A stretch of 64,000 nt of DNA from Phocaeicola sartorii JCM 17136 = DSM 21941 (GTDB lineage Bacteria > Bacteroidota > Bacteroidia > Bacteroidales > Bacteroidaceae). The stretch covers positions 93,955 to 157,954 of the forward strand of contig NZ_BAKM01000005.1 in assembly GCF_000614185.1 (NCBI RefSeq). The letters run 5' to 3'. Of the stretch, positions 1 to 7,161 are shown in pieces. Under the pieces are notes generated by a model. That model had not been told where the DNA came from and made no database searches. It saw only the letters and a list, made by a program, of their open reading frames with translations. Position numbers and translations under genes: made by a program. Position 1 is the first letter of the stretch. Every line of letters begins with the position of its first letter.

Positions 1-254
1 GATTTGTAGGTAAATATGGTAACCGGCACGCCAGTCCTAATTCTGGTTATCCGGAGTCTGCTTTAGCAGGTATCTTGAATTGCCGTTTTGGAGGTCCTCA
101 TGTTTATTTTGGAGAAATAGTCTATAAACCTTTTATTGGAGATAAGGACCGGTTAGTCCAGACACAGGATATGCATAAGGCTGTCAATATAAACAGAAGA
201 GCGGAAATTTTGATGGTTATAGTAAATATTGTTTGCTTATATTTGGTCAGCTGA
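1..254 (+). CDS. cbiB: CbiB/CobD-type adenosylcobinamide-phosphate synthase, C-terminal end only
   Basis: The frame is open from the window edge to a TGA at 252-254, about 83 residues. It contains SPNSGYPESALAGIL, then FGGP and a KPFIGD block, which match the conserved C-terminal region of the membrane enzyme that joins an aminopropanol (phosphate) to cobyric acid in cobalamin synthesis. The N-terminal membrane segments are outside the window. The protein ends in a hydrophobic tail. The gene points toward cobC-cobU at 3786-6617 on the other strand, so the two cobalamin blocks are now separated by a tRNA and an inserted island. Partial only because of the window edge. Confidence 0.85.
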   Translation, partial: FVGKYGNRHASPNSGYPESALAGILNCRFGGPHVYFGEIVYKPFIGDKDRLVQTQDMHKAVNINRRAEILMVIVNIVCLYLVS

Positions 255-289
255 AAAATATATATTACTTTTGTTACCGTTTTAGAGAT

Positions 290-362
290 GCGGCAGTAGC
301 TCAGTTGGTAGAGCATCAGCTTCCCAAGCTGAGGGTCGCGGGTTCGAGTCCCGTTTGCCGCT
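290..362 (+). tRNA. tRNA-Gly (anticodon CCC)
   Basis: A full cloverleaf can be folded: acceptor GCGGCAG with TTGCCGC, D-arm GCTC/GAGC, anticodon stem TCAGC/GCTGA around loop TTCCCAA (anticodon CCC), and T-arm with the TTCGAGT loop. The discriminator is T and CCA is not encoded. The 3' 34 nt recur at 3352-3385, so this tRNA is the attachment site of the adjoining island and remains intact after integration. Confidence 0.96.
329..362 (+). repeat. attL: 34-bp direct repeat at the tRNA-Gly 3' end
   Basis: The last 34 nt of the tRNA (second half of the anticodon stem through the discriminator) are repeated exactly at 3352-3385. The flanks differ (c after this copy, t after the other). An exact copy of a tRNA 3' end about 3 kb away is the usual footprint of a tyrosine-recombinase integrative element. 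Confidence 0.88.
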
Positions 363-375
363 CTGCTGATAATCA

Positions 376-408
376 AGTAGTTAGATTTATTTCTAACTAC
401 TTTTTTTA
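376..408 (+). terminator. Rho-independent terminator after tRNA-Gly
   Basis: A perfect 10-bp stem, AGTAGTTAGA (376-385) with TCTAACTACT (392-401), has a 6-nt loop and runs into seven T residues. It lies inside the island just past attL, so the element supplies a terminator for the tRNA transcript. Confidence 0.85.
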
Positions 409-450
409 TTTGTTAATTGATTATTCGTGTTGTTATTGTGGGCTATTTCT

Positions 451-496
451 TATATTTGCGGTGCAAATCAGATGCAAATTTAAGCGGTTTGCACCG
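451..496 (+). promoter_or_regulatory. Integrase promoter -7 box and 9-bp inverted repeat
   Basis: TATATTTG (451-458) fits the Bacteroidetes -7 element TAnnTTTG. Directly after it, CGGTGCAAA (459-467) and TTTGCACCG (488-496) form a perfect 9-bp inverted repeat, and TGCAAAT occurs twice in this interval. Such repeats beside attL and int are plausible integrase arm-type sites or an operator for int. No clear -33 TTTG is seen. Confidence 0.45.
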
Positions 497-503
497 TAAA
501 TAA

Positions 504-728
504 ATGACTATGGCTACCGTTAATTTCTATCTTGACACAAGAAGGGCAAAGGCTAACAATAAATACCCTATTAAGTTACGTATCCAGCATGAAAGCAAAT
601 TATTGCTTTCTACGGGGTTTGATTCTACTATTGAGGCATGGGATGGAAGTTGCTATAATAAGAAAGAGCCAAATTATAAATATAAAAATGCAGCATTGCG
701 CAATATATTTGTCGCTGTAGAGAATTAA
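504..728 (+). pseudogene. Tyrosine integrase fragment (N-terminal arm-binding domain only)
   Basis: The 74-residue product resembles the start of Bacteroides tyrosine recombinases: a beta-rich segment of the type VNFYLDTRRAKxNNKYPIKLRI, a TGFD turn and an ALRNI helix. Full integrases of this class are about 400 residues, and the core-binding and catalytic R-H-R-Y parts are absent. After the TAA at 726-728 no frame continues the homology I would expect, so this looks like a real truncation and not a single frameshift. ATG at 510 is an equally possible start. It adjoins attL, where integrase genes usually sit. The following 729-880 stretch has no gene I recognise. Confidence 0.6.
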
Positions 729-881
729 CTTCTTGTCATGCATTCATCTAAAGGATATGAGGAAAGGACTTCGTTTACTCACGGATTTCCAAAACTGCCG
801 GTTCTCTATGCCTACCGTTCTGAACCTTATTGTAAGAAGATAAAGACCTTCCGTGTCCGGTTGGAGAAGCTATTTTTTTTG

Positions 882-935
882 TTTTCTAAATAATAGAAAA
901 ATATTTTGTTTTTCAGAAAACAAATAATATCTTTG
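882..935 (+). promoter_or_regulatory. higBA promoter with two inverted-repeat operators
   Basis: TTTG (905-908), 19 nt, TATCTTTG (928-935) is a consensus-like Bacteroidetes promoter 18 nt before higB. Two dyads overlap or flank it: TTTTCTA (882-888) with TAGAAAA (894-900), and GTTTT (908-912) with AAAAC (917-921), which covers the -33 to -7 spacer. Placement on the promoter suggests autorepression by the HigA helix-turn-helix protein, which is an inference from how higBA loci usually work. Confidence 0.65.
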
Positions 936-952
936 TGTCAAATTAATGCGTT

Positions 953-1246
953 ATGAGAATAATATCATTTGCAGCCATAAGAAATTACGCCCAAAAGCAC
1001 GCTGATGCTGATGTACCTTTGCGTGATTGGTATAAAAAGACAGAAAAGGCAGATTGGTCGTGTTTGGCTGATATAAAGCAAACATTCAATAGTGTTGATT
1101 ATGTAGGTAATGATAGATTTGTCTTTAACATTAAAGGCAATGATTACAGGTTGGTTGCTATGATTTTGTTTGCTGCTAAAAAAGTGTTTATCCGTTGGAT
1201 AGGTACTCATAAAGAGTATGATAACAAAGATTGTTCAAATGCTTAA
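953..1246 (+). CDS. higB: HigB-family toxin (type II toxin-antitoxin mRNA interferase)
   Basis: The product has 97 residues, the usual size for the HigB family (RelE-like fold). It starts MRIISFAAIRNYAQKHADA, has the family's DWYKKTEKADWSCLADIK helical region, then NDRFVFNIKGNDYRLVAMI and a C-terminal FIRWIGTHKEYD. The conserved late basic and His positions, seen here as R, W-x-G-T-H and Y-D, form the ribonuclease site in characterised HigB proteins. The toxin gene comes first and the antitoxin follows 11 nt later, the order typical of higBA. The locus lies inside the island and may stabilise it. Confidence 0.88.
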   Translation: MRIISFAAIRNYAQKHADADVPLRDWYKKTEKADWSCLADIKQTFNSVDYVGNDRFVFNIKGNDYRLVAMILFAAKKVFIRWIGTHKEYDNKDCSNA

Positions 1247-1257
1247 ATTTGTTTGGT

Positions 1258-1623
1258 ATGGCAAAGATAAAAACAGAAAAACAGTACAAGGCAGCTTGTT
1301 CAAGAATTGAAGAACTGCTTAAGGTCGTTAGTAATGATACTTCAACCGATGATAAAAATTTCCTCGAATTGGACTTGATTTCCGATTTGGTCGCAGACTA
1401 TGAAGAGGAGCATTTCCCTATAGAAACTCCTTCTTTGGTGGATGTTATTAAGCTTCGTATGTATGAAATGGGGCTTACCCAAACAAAACTGTCAGAATTG
1501 TTAAATGTAAGTCCTTCCCGGATTAGCGAATACCTTTCAGGAAAGTGTGAACCAACATTGAAGGTTGCTCGTGAAATAAGCCGAAAACTAAATATTGATG
1601 CTAATATAGTGTTGGGTGTATAA
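1258..1623 (+). CDS. higA: HigA-family antitoxin (helix-turn-helix)
   Basis: The 121-residue product is read from ATG 1258. An upstream in-frame ATG at 1231 would overlap higB and adds no family sequence. The first ~65 residues are acidic and helical (toxin-binding type). Residues ~70-120 form a Cro/C1-type HTH: MGLTQTKLSELLNVSPSRISEYLSG carried as two helices with the recognition helix around SPSRISEYL. HigA proteins neutralise HigB and repress their own promoter; the dyads at 882-921 are the likely targets. Confidence 0.88.
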   Translation: MAKIKTEKQYKAACSRIEELLKVVSNDTSTDDKNFLELDLISDLVADYEEEHFPIETPSLVDVIKLRMYEMGLTQTKLSELLNVSPSRISEYLSGKCEPTLKVAREISRKLNIDANIVLGV

Positions 1624-1644
1624 GTTTTGTTTGTGATATATTTT

Positions 1645-1677
1645 AGGCGTGATTCCATTTGGTTTCGCGCCTTTTTT
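1645..1677 (+). terminator. Terminator after higBA
   Basis: AGGCGTGA (1645-1652) pairs with TCGCGCCT (1665-1672, one G-T pair) and is followed by six T residues. A second perfect 8-bp hairpin, ACGACAAT/ATTGTCGT, lies at 1688-1709 without a T-run; its role is unknown. Confidence 0.7.
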
Positions 1678-1791
1678 ATATCATTTTACGACAATCGTTT
1701 CATTGTCGTATATCGCCCGTCCTATTATTTCTTCCCCTCTTTATTTATAGCGAAATTTACCGTATAAAATTATAAATCAAATTCATACGGT

Positions 1792-2345
1792 ATGACAATC
1801 TTAGAACAAATCTTGGCAGGACTACAACAAAAATTCACTGGGGTGGACACTGCTATTCTTACCCGAATTGCCACCAAAAAGGCAGAGGGGGTAACGGACG
1901 AGATAAAGGTAAACTCCATCGTAGAGGGTATCAGTTTTTTGGACGTGCTTAACTCATACGGCGATTTCCGTGCCGGGGATGCTTCCCGTACTTCTTGAAC
2001 TACGAGAAAAGGCATAATCTTAAAGACGGTAAGCCAATTGAGAACCCTAATTCCAATCCTAACCCTAATCCGAAGCCGGAAGATAAGACGGATGACATGG
2101 CGGCTATTATTGCCAACGCAGTGAGTACAGCTGTAAAGCCTCTTTCCGATGAACTTGCACAATTTAAGGCTGAAAAGTCACAAGCTACCCGGCAGGAGCA
2201 GATTATGGCAAAGGCAAAGGAGTATGGTATTCCCGAAAACTACGCCAAACGATGCGCCATTAAGGACGATGAGGACTTGGATGTTTATTTCAAGGACTTG
2301 AAACAGGAGTTTGCAAATGACGGCTTCATAATAGAAAAACTTTAA
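1792..2345 (+). CDS. Phage/prophage-type protein, interrupted by one frameshift
   Basis: The first frame (1792-1998) encodes 68 residues beginning MTILEQILAGLQQKF and containing VEGISFLDVLNSYGDFR. The second frame (from about 1992) continues with NYEKRHNLKDGKPIE, an Asn-Pro repeat (NPNPNPKP), and a helical, charged C-terminus. I recall this two-part layout from ~180-200-residue proteins in Bacteroidetes prophage structural clusters. Adding one base near 1991-1996 joins the halves into 184 residues, so a sequence indel is more likely than decay. Family assignment is from memory of similar proteins; scaffold or head-associated function is not shown. Confidence 0.45.
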
Positions 2346-2412
2346 ATTTATGACTACCCCGGCTTGCGAAAGTCGGGATAGTTTTGTATGTTTGTTGTAA
2401 AATGAATTATTT

Positions 2413-3009
2413 ATGAAATACACTGTTAAAGAATATATTGCGAAATGCAATAAGAATCATCGTTACCTGTCATGGGAACATTGTTATGAAGCCTTTGGTA
2501 ATCCTAATAATTCAATAGACCATTTGGCTTTGCATTTGGCTTTCTATCTTGCTAGCTGGGGAATGTACAGGGGGTCCACTGAGTTGCTACAAAAAGATTA
2601 TAAAATTCATATTCCAATAGTAGAATATATAAAGCCATTAGCTTTAAAACGTGATAGTGTAATTGAAGTTGATAAAATACAAGAGGTTATGAATGAAATT
2701 AAAAATGGATATGAAAATATTGATATAAAAGCTTCAAAAACATTGCAAACAAAGGTCTTGTTGGGTACATTAGGATGTATTCCGGCTTTTGACCGTTTTT
2801 TTGTAGATGGATGGAAACTGAAAGAAGAGTCTATACCTACCATTAGCTCTGTCTATGAATTTGCAAAAAATCATATAAGAGATATAGAAGAATGCCAATT
2901 GATGATGGATAGAAACATACTTTATCCTCCAATGAAGATTGTAGATATGTATTTTTGGCAGTTAGGATATAATGAGTCCCAAAAGAAAAAAACTAAGGCA
3001 GCCAAATAA
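2413..3009 (+). CDS. Uncharacterised 198-residue island protein
   Basis: I do not recognise a named domain. The protein is mostly helical, without signal peptide or membrane segment. It has an aromatic-rich N-terminal half (SWEHCYEAF, HLAFYLASWGMYRGS, LLQKDYKIH), a GCIPAFDRFFVDG segment and a Lys-rich C-terminus (SQKKKTKAAK). The compact HLAFYLASWGMYRGS block looks like the core of a conserved family. Its position as last cargo gene of a tRNA-integrated island, next to a toxin-antitoxin pair, is typical of accessory genes, possibly defence, but the sequence gives no catalytic motif that would show this. Confidence 0.6.
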   Translation: MKYTVKEYIAKCNKNHRYLSWEHCYEAFGNPNNSIDHLALHLAFYLASWGMYRGSTELLQKDYKIHIPIVEYIKPLALKRDSVIEVDKIQEVMNEIKNGYENIDIKASKTLQTKVLLGTLGCIPAFDRFFVDGWKLKEESIPTISSVYEFAKNHIRDIEECQLMMDRNILYPPMKIVDMYFWQLGYNESQKKKTKAAK

Positions 3010-3019
3010 GCTGCCTTTT
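2995..3019 (+). terminator. Terminator overlapping the stop codon of the 198-residue gene
   Basis: AAGGCAGC (2995-3002) pairs perfectly with GCTGCCTT (3010-3017), with T residues from 3016. The stop codon TAA (3007-3009) is in the loop. Confidence 0.7.
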
Positions 3020-3351
3020 CCTGTTCTTCTGGAAATTTTCTTTACTTTACTGCAAAACACACCGATACTTCACTAAGTTTGCCCTTATGCAGTTGATAAA
3101 ATAACATTCTACCATGTCCCCTTTAAACTCTTGAAGTTTACTGTTTAAAAATTGATTCTTTTTATTTATTTTGTAGATAAATAAAGATATTTCTTTATTG
3201 GGAAAATGCAAAGAGCAACTTAAAAAGCCAATTGTATAAATGATTGGTTTTTCGGTATTTTTTAATCCGGGCAAATATAGTGTAAATAATTATTCTATAA
3301 TATATAAAACATTGATTAATATGTATTTATGAGAGTGTTTAATAAACTTCC
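3020..3351. other. AT-rich non-coding end of the island
   Basis: I see no convincing gene here. The only long open frame (3047-3274, minus) has low-complexity AT-driven composition and no start context. The segment ends at attR. Confidence 0.5.
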
Positions 3352-3385
3352 CTGAGGGTCGCGGGTTCGAGTCCCGTTTGCCGCT
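3352..3385 (+). repeat. attR: second copy of the 34-bp tRNA-Gly repeat
   Basis: Exact copy of 329-362. Upstream sequence does not continue the tRNA, so this is the far end of the island. The stop codon of the minus-strand DUF1622 gene is only 9 nt to the right, so little original spacer remains between the tRNA and its old neighbour. Confidence 0.88.
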
Positions 3386-3393
3386 TCTTTTTT

Positions 3394-3734
3394 TTATTTT
3401 TCTTCCTTTTCCAATTCTTTTATCTCTTTATTGAGGAATACGGACAGGATGGTTCTTAAAACAACAATACCTCCCAATAGGCCAATTCATTCAAGGTTGG
3501 TTCCAAGACTGTTTTCAGAATATCCGAAGCTATCAGAAATTCTAAACCAAGAAGCAGATAAGTTCCGAATGTGGCTCTTAGTTTTCGTATATTGGTAGTG
3601 GAATATCCTCCGGTAAAACGTCGTATTTCATTCTTCAAAAAAGAGATGATACCTATCAAAGCTCCGTATGTGACAATCAAAAGGCTTGTCACACTTATAA
3701 CAGCAGCTAATAAATCCAAGAAATGAGTAAGCAT
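3394..3734 (-). CDS. DUF1622-type small membrane protein, one frameshift
   Basis: From ATG 3734 the frame encodes two hydrophobic segments (residues ~5-30 and ~55-80) separated by a basic loop (KNEIRRF), then breaks at GG 3480-3481. In the next frame the sequence continues GLLGGIVVLRTILSVFLNKEI and ends at TAA 3394-3396. Restoring one base gives 113 residues, the usual DUF1622 size, with its conserved C-terminal VVLRTxLSFFLNKEI-like block. Function of DUF1622 is unknown. The break is of the same GGG-to-GG type seen in many genes here and is probably a sequence error. Confidence 0.75.
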
Positions 3735-3785
3735 ATTTATTTGTCTTTATGAATAGAACAAATAACTAAGCGATATGTTCTTACA

Positions 3786-4316
3786 TCACGATAACTCAAT
3801 CTTGACAATACCTCCATAAGGAGTGAGTGCGCCAAATGCCTCTTCGGGTTTAATGATACCTGCATAAATCTGTGCGTTCAGTAAAATACCACCATGAGCA
3901 AAGATCGCGACTTGTTCATACGGCTTTTGGCGAAGCTCGTCCAGAAAAGCGGCAACGCGCCGGTATTGGTCTTCAAAAGATTCTCCATGGGTCGCTTTTA
4001 CATGTAGATAATCTGCATACCATTTTTCCAGATTAGCGTCGGCAATTTCATCGAACCGATGCATTTCCCAATCTCCGAAGTTTATTTCTTTCAAGCGGTC
4101 GTCCCGTTCGGCATCCGGGTATCCGCAGAAGGTGGCCAGGCGTACACAACGGGTCAACGGACTGGTATAAACCTTGTCAAAAGATAACCCTTGTAAATGA
4201 GCTGCTGTTTGAGTTGCTTCTGCCTCAAAAGTGGGTTTCAAAGGAACATCTGTCTGTCCGTAACAAACGCCTTGGGGAACATCGACGGAGGTATGGCGTA
4301 TGAAGTATATTACCAT
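3786..4316 (-). CDS. cobC: Alpha-ribazole phosphatase (CobC, histidine phosphatase family)
   Basis: The 176-residue product has the phosphoglycerate-mutase-like fold signature: an N-terminal IRHTS motif with catalytic His8, YTSPLTRC (~50-57), an acidic KEINFGDWE segment and a second His in FAHGG (His141). CobC removes the 5' phosphate of alpha-ribazole phosphate or of adenosylcobalamin phosphate late in nucleotide-loop assembly. It overlaps cobS by 7 nt and is last of four cob genes, so translation is probably coupled. Confidence 0.88.
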   Translation of the reverse strand: MVIYFIRHTSVDVPQGVCYGQTDVPLKPTFEAEATQTAAHLQGLSFDKVYTSPLTRCVRLATFCGYPDAERDDRLKEINFGDWEMHRFDEIADANLEKWYADYLHVKATHGESFEDQYRRVAAFLDELRQKPYEQVAIFAHGGILLNAQIYAGIIKPEEAFGALTPYGGIVKIELS

Positions 4317-5059
4317 AGGTTTGTGTAGATTAAGTTTATAGTTAGATAAAAAGAGAGTTCACATAATAAGAATGCCGCTCCGCAACAGTCGCCGGTATAT
4401 CCTTGCAAACGTCTGCGCATCAATGACATTAAAAGGATAAATACCAGAGCAGGAGCAATGGCTGCCCACCAATATTCTCTATCCAGCCATAAAAGCATAG
4501 GCAGGACTCCGCCTATAAAAGCGGATACTAAAGCGCCCGGACTCATATGGTCATAAATAACCTTTGCTTTCGATTCCTCTTCTTTACGGGCGTATGGAAG
4601 CGTATTGATGATTTGTGCGGCACAAAACTTGCTCCAGGCATCCCCGCTTAGTATGGCCGCACATGCCAAAGGTACAGAAAGTGTGGCGAGTGTGTTCCAT
4701 ATCAATCCGTAGTAGAATATTAGTCCGAGCACTCCGTATGTGCCGATATGTGAATCCTTCATGATGGACAGAATCTTGTCACGTGATGTACCGCCCCCGA
4801 AGCCGTCGCAGAAGTCTGCCCATCCATCTTCGTGTAAAGCACCCGTTACTAATAACCGGACAGCCAGCGCCATGAGCACAGCTGTCTGCACAGGCAGAAA
4901 TTCTGCTGTGATCCATAGAGTGCCTGCCATGATACCTCCTGTCAACCATCCTACAAAAGGCCAGTAATCCACTACTCGTTTAAAGTAAACAGGGGGTACA
5001 TCGGCTATTTTCCAAAACGGAAGGCGTGTGAAAAAAATGAGGGAGGCAAGCAGTTTCAT
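4310..5059 (-). CDS. cobS: Adenosylcobinamide-GDP ribazoletransferase (cobalamin synthase)
   Basis: The 249-residue integral membrane protein starts MKLLASLIFFTRLP, typical of CobS. The conserved acidic motif is present as LHEDGWADFCDGFGGGTSRDKIL followed by MKDSHIGTYG, which carry the metal-binding Asp residues of this family. About six hydrophobic segments follow. CobS joins adenosylcobinamide-GDP and alpha-ribazole (phosphate) in the inner membrane. It lies 2 nt after cobT and overlaps cobC. Confidence 0.93.
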   Translation of the reverse strand: MKLLASLIFFTRLPFWKIADVPPVYFKRVVDYWPFVGWLTGGIMAGTLWITAEFLPVQTAVLMALAVRLLVTGALHEDGWADFCDGFGGGTSRDKILSIMKDSHIGTYGVLGLIFYYGLIWNTLATLSVPLACAAILSGDAWSKFCAAQIINTLPYARKEEESKAKVIYDHMSPGALVSAFIGGVLPMLLWLDREYWWAAIAPALVFILLMSLMRRRLQGYTGDCCGAAFLLCELSFYLTINLIYTNLW

Positions 5060-5061
5060 GG

Positions 5062-6099
5062 CTAAAAATATTTAGTGATGGAGGCATGGGCGAAGTTGTC
5101 CATCTCATTCATCATGTTTACAGAAGAAACGACGATAGGATAAGCGCATATCGCTCCTGTGCCTTCTCCCAGGCGGAGACCTAAATTTAATAAAGGGTGT
5201 ACTTTCATGGCGTCCAATACCAGTTTATGACCGGTTTCGTCTCCCTGATGTCCGAATATGGCATACGACAGAACTTCCGGATGAAGTTTTGAGGCGGCCA
5301 GTATGCAGTTGGTCATGATGAAGCCGTCCACCAGAATAATCATTTTCAATTCTGCTGCCCGGAGCATGCCGCCTATTGCCATTACCATCTCATATCCTCC
5401 GAACCAGGCGATGATATTCTCGGCAGAACCGTCACCGGCATAATGGTCAACCGATTGCTTCAATACATTGTATTTATGGCGGATACCTTCTGAATCCAGT
5501 CCGCTTCCCGCACCTACACATTGCTCTAATGAAATACCTGTCAGCAAGTGCATCCAGATAGAGGAAGGCGAGGTGTTGCCGATACCCATTTCGCCAAAAC
5601 TGACCACATTGCAGCCGTCAGCATGAATCATGTCCGTTATCTTTGCTCCATGTTCCAAACATAATTCCATTTCTTCCATGCTCATGGCAGGGCCTTTCAG
5701 GAAACTGCGTGTGCCACGTCCCACACTACAGTTGATAATGCCTTTCTCGTATGGAAGATCATAATCGACTCCTGAGTCTACCAATACAAGCTTAAAACCA
5801 TGTTGGCGACATAAAAAGTTAACTCCGGCGCCACCATGCAGGAAATTACTTAGTTGCTGCCATGTGATTTCTTTGGGGGACTTGCTTACCCCTTCTTCTA
5901 CGATACCATGATCGGCTGCAAAAAGTACGTTGTGCGGATGGCTTAATGTAGGGGAGAGGGTTTGCTGGATTAATCCGATTTGTAATGCAAGGTCTTCCAG
6001 AACGCCCAATGAGCCTTTGGGCTTTGTCAAATTGTTGATTTTGTCTATCAGTGCCTCCCGAAGGTTTTCATCGGGATACTCAATATGAAAGTTTCTCAT
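5062..6099 (-). CDS. cobT: Nicotinate-nucleotide--dimethylbenzimidazole phosphoribosyltransferase
   Basis: The 345-residue product is full length for CobT. Visible family blocks are [15 protein letters not shown] near the N-terminus, [21 protein letters not shown], the GEMGIGNTS motif (~170-180), and near the C-terminus HQGDETGH and LGEGTGA with the catalytic Glu. It activates the lower-ligand base to alpha-ribazole phosphate. Gaps to cobU (8 nt) and cobS (2 nt) indicate one operon. Confidence 0.95.
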   Translation of the reverse strand: MRNFHIEYPDENLREALIDKINNLTKPKGSLGVLEDLALQIGLIQQTLSPTLSHPHNVLFAADHGIVEEGVSKSPKEITWQQLSNFLHGGAGVNFLCRQHGFKLVLVDSGVDYDLPYEKGIINCSVGRGTRSFLKGPAMSMEEMELCLEHGAKITDMIHADGCNVVSFGEMGIGNTSPSSIWMHLLTGISLEQCVGAGSGLDSEGIRHKYNVLKQSVDHYAGDGSAENIIAWFGGYEMVMAIGGMLRAAELKMIILVDGFIMTNCILAASKLHPEVLSYAIFGHQGDETGHKLVLDAMKVHPLLNLGLRLGEGTGAICAYPIVVSSVNMMNEMDNFAHASITKYF

Positions 6100-6107
6100 T
6101 GTATTTA

Positions 6108-6617
6108 TTATTTTATAGGAACGGGAATTCCCGATACCATCAAATATACCTGGTCTGCTTTTGAAGCTATATATTGGTTCATCCAGCCCTGTAAATCTGT
6201 AAAGCGGCGTTGAATGGCGTTTTCGGATACAGCCCCGGAACCTATTTCATTGGTTACGAAAATAAAAGTGGCATCCTGTCGGGTAAAGTTGTCAAACTCC
6301 TGTTTGACTGCCTGCAATGCAGCCTCTACATCCGCATCCAAATCAAAAAAAAAGTTGGTGCACCATAAGGTGACACAATCGATCAATACGACGCAATCTT
6401 TTACTTGATGGCGGCTCAGTTCCTTTTCCTCCTCTATATTCGTCCATTCCGGTCCGCGTCTTTCCTGATGTTTGATGACGCGTTGGCGGAATTCTTCATC
6501 CCAGATGCGGGAAGTGGCCATATAGATGGGAGCGGGCGATAAACTTAAAGCCAATTTCTCCGCGTATGAGCTTTTGCCCGAACGCTGGCCGCCTGTGATT
6601 AAGATAATACGTTTCAT
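6108..6617 (-). CDS. cobU: Bifunctional adenosylcobinamide kinase / guanylyltransferase
   Basis: The start was set at ATG 6615-6617 ([20 protein letters not shown]); a longer reading to 6638 runs into the upstream gene. The P-loop GGQRSGKS is at residues 8-15, followed by [12 protein letters not shown], the region with the guanylylated His ([10 protein letters not shown]), a VLIDCVTLW strand and TNEIGSG. The 169 residues match the family length. CobU phosphorylates adenosylcobinamide and converts it to the GDP form used by CobS. It starts 4 nt after the FHA gene, so the cob genes appear co-transcribed with non-cob genes, and I see no cobalamin riboswitch in front. Confidence 0.93.
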   Translation of the reverse strand: MKRIILITGGQRSGKSSYAEKLALSLSPAPIYMATSRIWDEEFRQRVIKHQERRGPEWTNIEEEKELSRHQVKDCVVLIDCVTLWCTNFFFDLDADVEAALQAVKQEFDNFTRQDATFIFVTNEIGSGAVSENAIQRRFTDLQGWMNQYIASKADQVYLMVSGIPVPIK

Positions 6618-6621
6618 TGTT

Positions 6622-7146
6622 CTACTTCTCGGCGGCACGCAGAATCAGCGTAGTCGCACCTAATGTGATGATGGCGCCTTCCTCAATCCGTATCCGGTCC
6701 TTGTTCCCTAAAATCTCGTTCATCAGAAATGTTCCTGTAATGCTGTCATTATCACGCAGGGTGTAAATGACTTCCCCTTGCTTGTTGCGTTTCACGTTAA
6801 TGATGCAATGCCGTCTGTCCATGCTCGGATCTGATGTTTCGATGGGGATATCCACTTCAGTACCTTTGCTTCTGCGTCCTATCAGGTTGTCACCTTCCAT
6901 CAAGGGCAATACTTGTTTGTAGCCGAATACATTTTCTACTACCACAATACTTCCAAAATCCTCTTTATTGGCTTGTTCGTCCAATATTTCTTCTTTGCGG
7001 GTTGCTTTCAGCTTGGACTTTCCGATACGGATGCTGAATTGTTTTTTACACTGGTCGCATACAAAGACCAACGACTGGCCTTCTGTGTATTTGGTCTCAT
7101 CAAAAGTTATATAGTTGTCACATTTGGGACACAAAACTCTTTTCAT
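6622..7146 (-). CDS. Zinc-ribbon plus FHA-domain protein
   Basis: The 174-residue cytoplasmic protein starts with a four-Cys zinc ribbon (CPKC at 6-9, CDQC about 30 residues later). After a charged linker it has an FHA domain (~75-170): NLIGRRSKG, the phosphothreonine-pocket block SDPSMDRRHC and DNDSITGTFLMN. FHA domains bind phosphothreonine peptides; the ribbon resembles MJ0042-type zinc fingers. It lies between an HU/SPOR gene and the cob genes, with 15 nt and 4 nt gaps. The partner kinase is not in this window. Confidence 0.85.
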   Translation of the reverse strand: MKRVLCPKCDNYITFDETKYTEGQSLVFVCDQCKKQFSIRIGKSKLKATRKEEILDEQANKEDFGSIVVVENVFGYKQVLPLMEGDNLIGRRSKGTEVDIPIETSDPSMDRRHCIINVKRNKQGEVIYTLRDNDSITGTFLMNEILGNKDRIRIEEGAIITLGATTLILRAAEK

Positions 7147-7161
7147 AAAAAATGATCTTGT

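Larger units (their letters stand above)
329..3385 (+). mobile_element. Small integrated island in tRNA-Gly (integrase stub, higBA, phage-type gene)
   Basis: The element is bounded by 34-bp direct repeats of the tRNA 3' end. In order it holds an N-terminal integrase fragment next to attL, a higBA toxin-antitoxin pair, a phage-type gene and an unrecognised 198-residue gene. It is visibly more AT-rich than the cob genes to its right and sits between two cobalamin biosynthesis blocks. Because only the integrase arm-binding domain remains, the island is probably immobile on its own. A satellite using a helper integrase is an alternative. Confidence 0.8.

Noticed and set aside
122..376. 84-residue minus-strand frame over the tRNA-Gly
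   Set aside because: It reads the tRNA complement (TRTRDPQLGK-type sequence), a well-known artefact; no homology or promoter.
741..890. Continuation of the integrase in another frame
   Set aside because: None of the three frames shows core-binding or catalytic-domain sequence, so a simple frameshift does not explain the short integrase.
6618..7161. Cobalamin riboswitch before the cob genes
   Set aside because: Only 4 nt separate the FHA gene from cobU, and the 15-nt gap before it is too short; no B12-box-like sequence was seen in the operon's upstream region 8305-8422.
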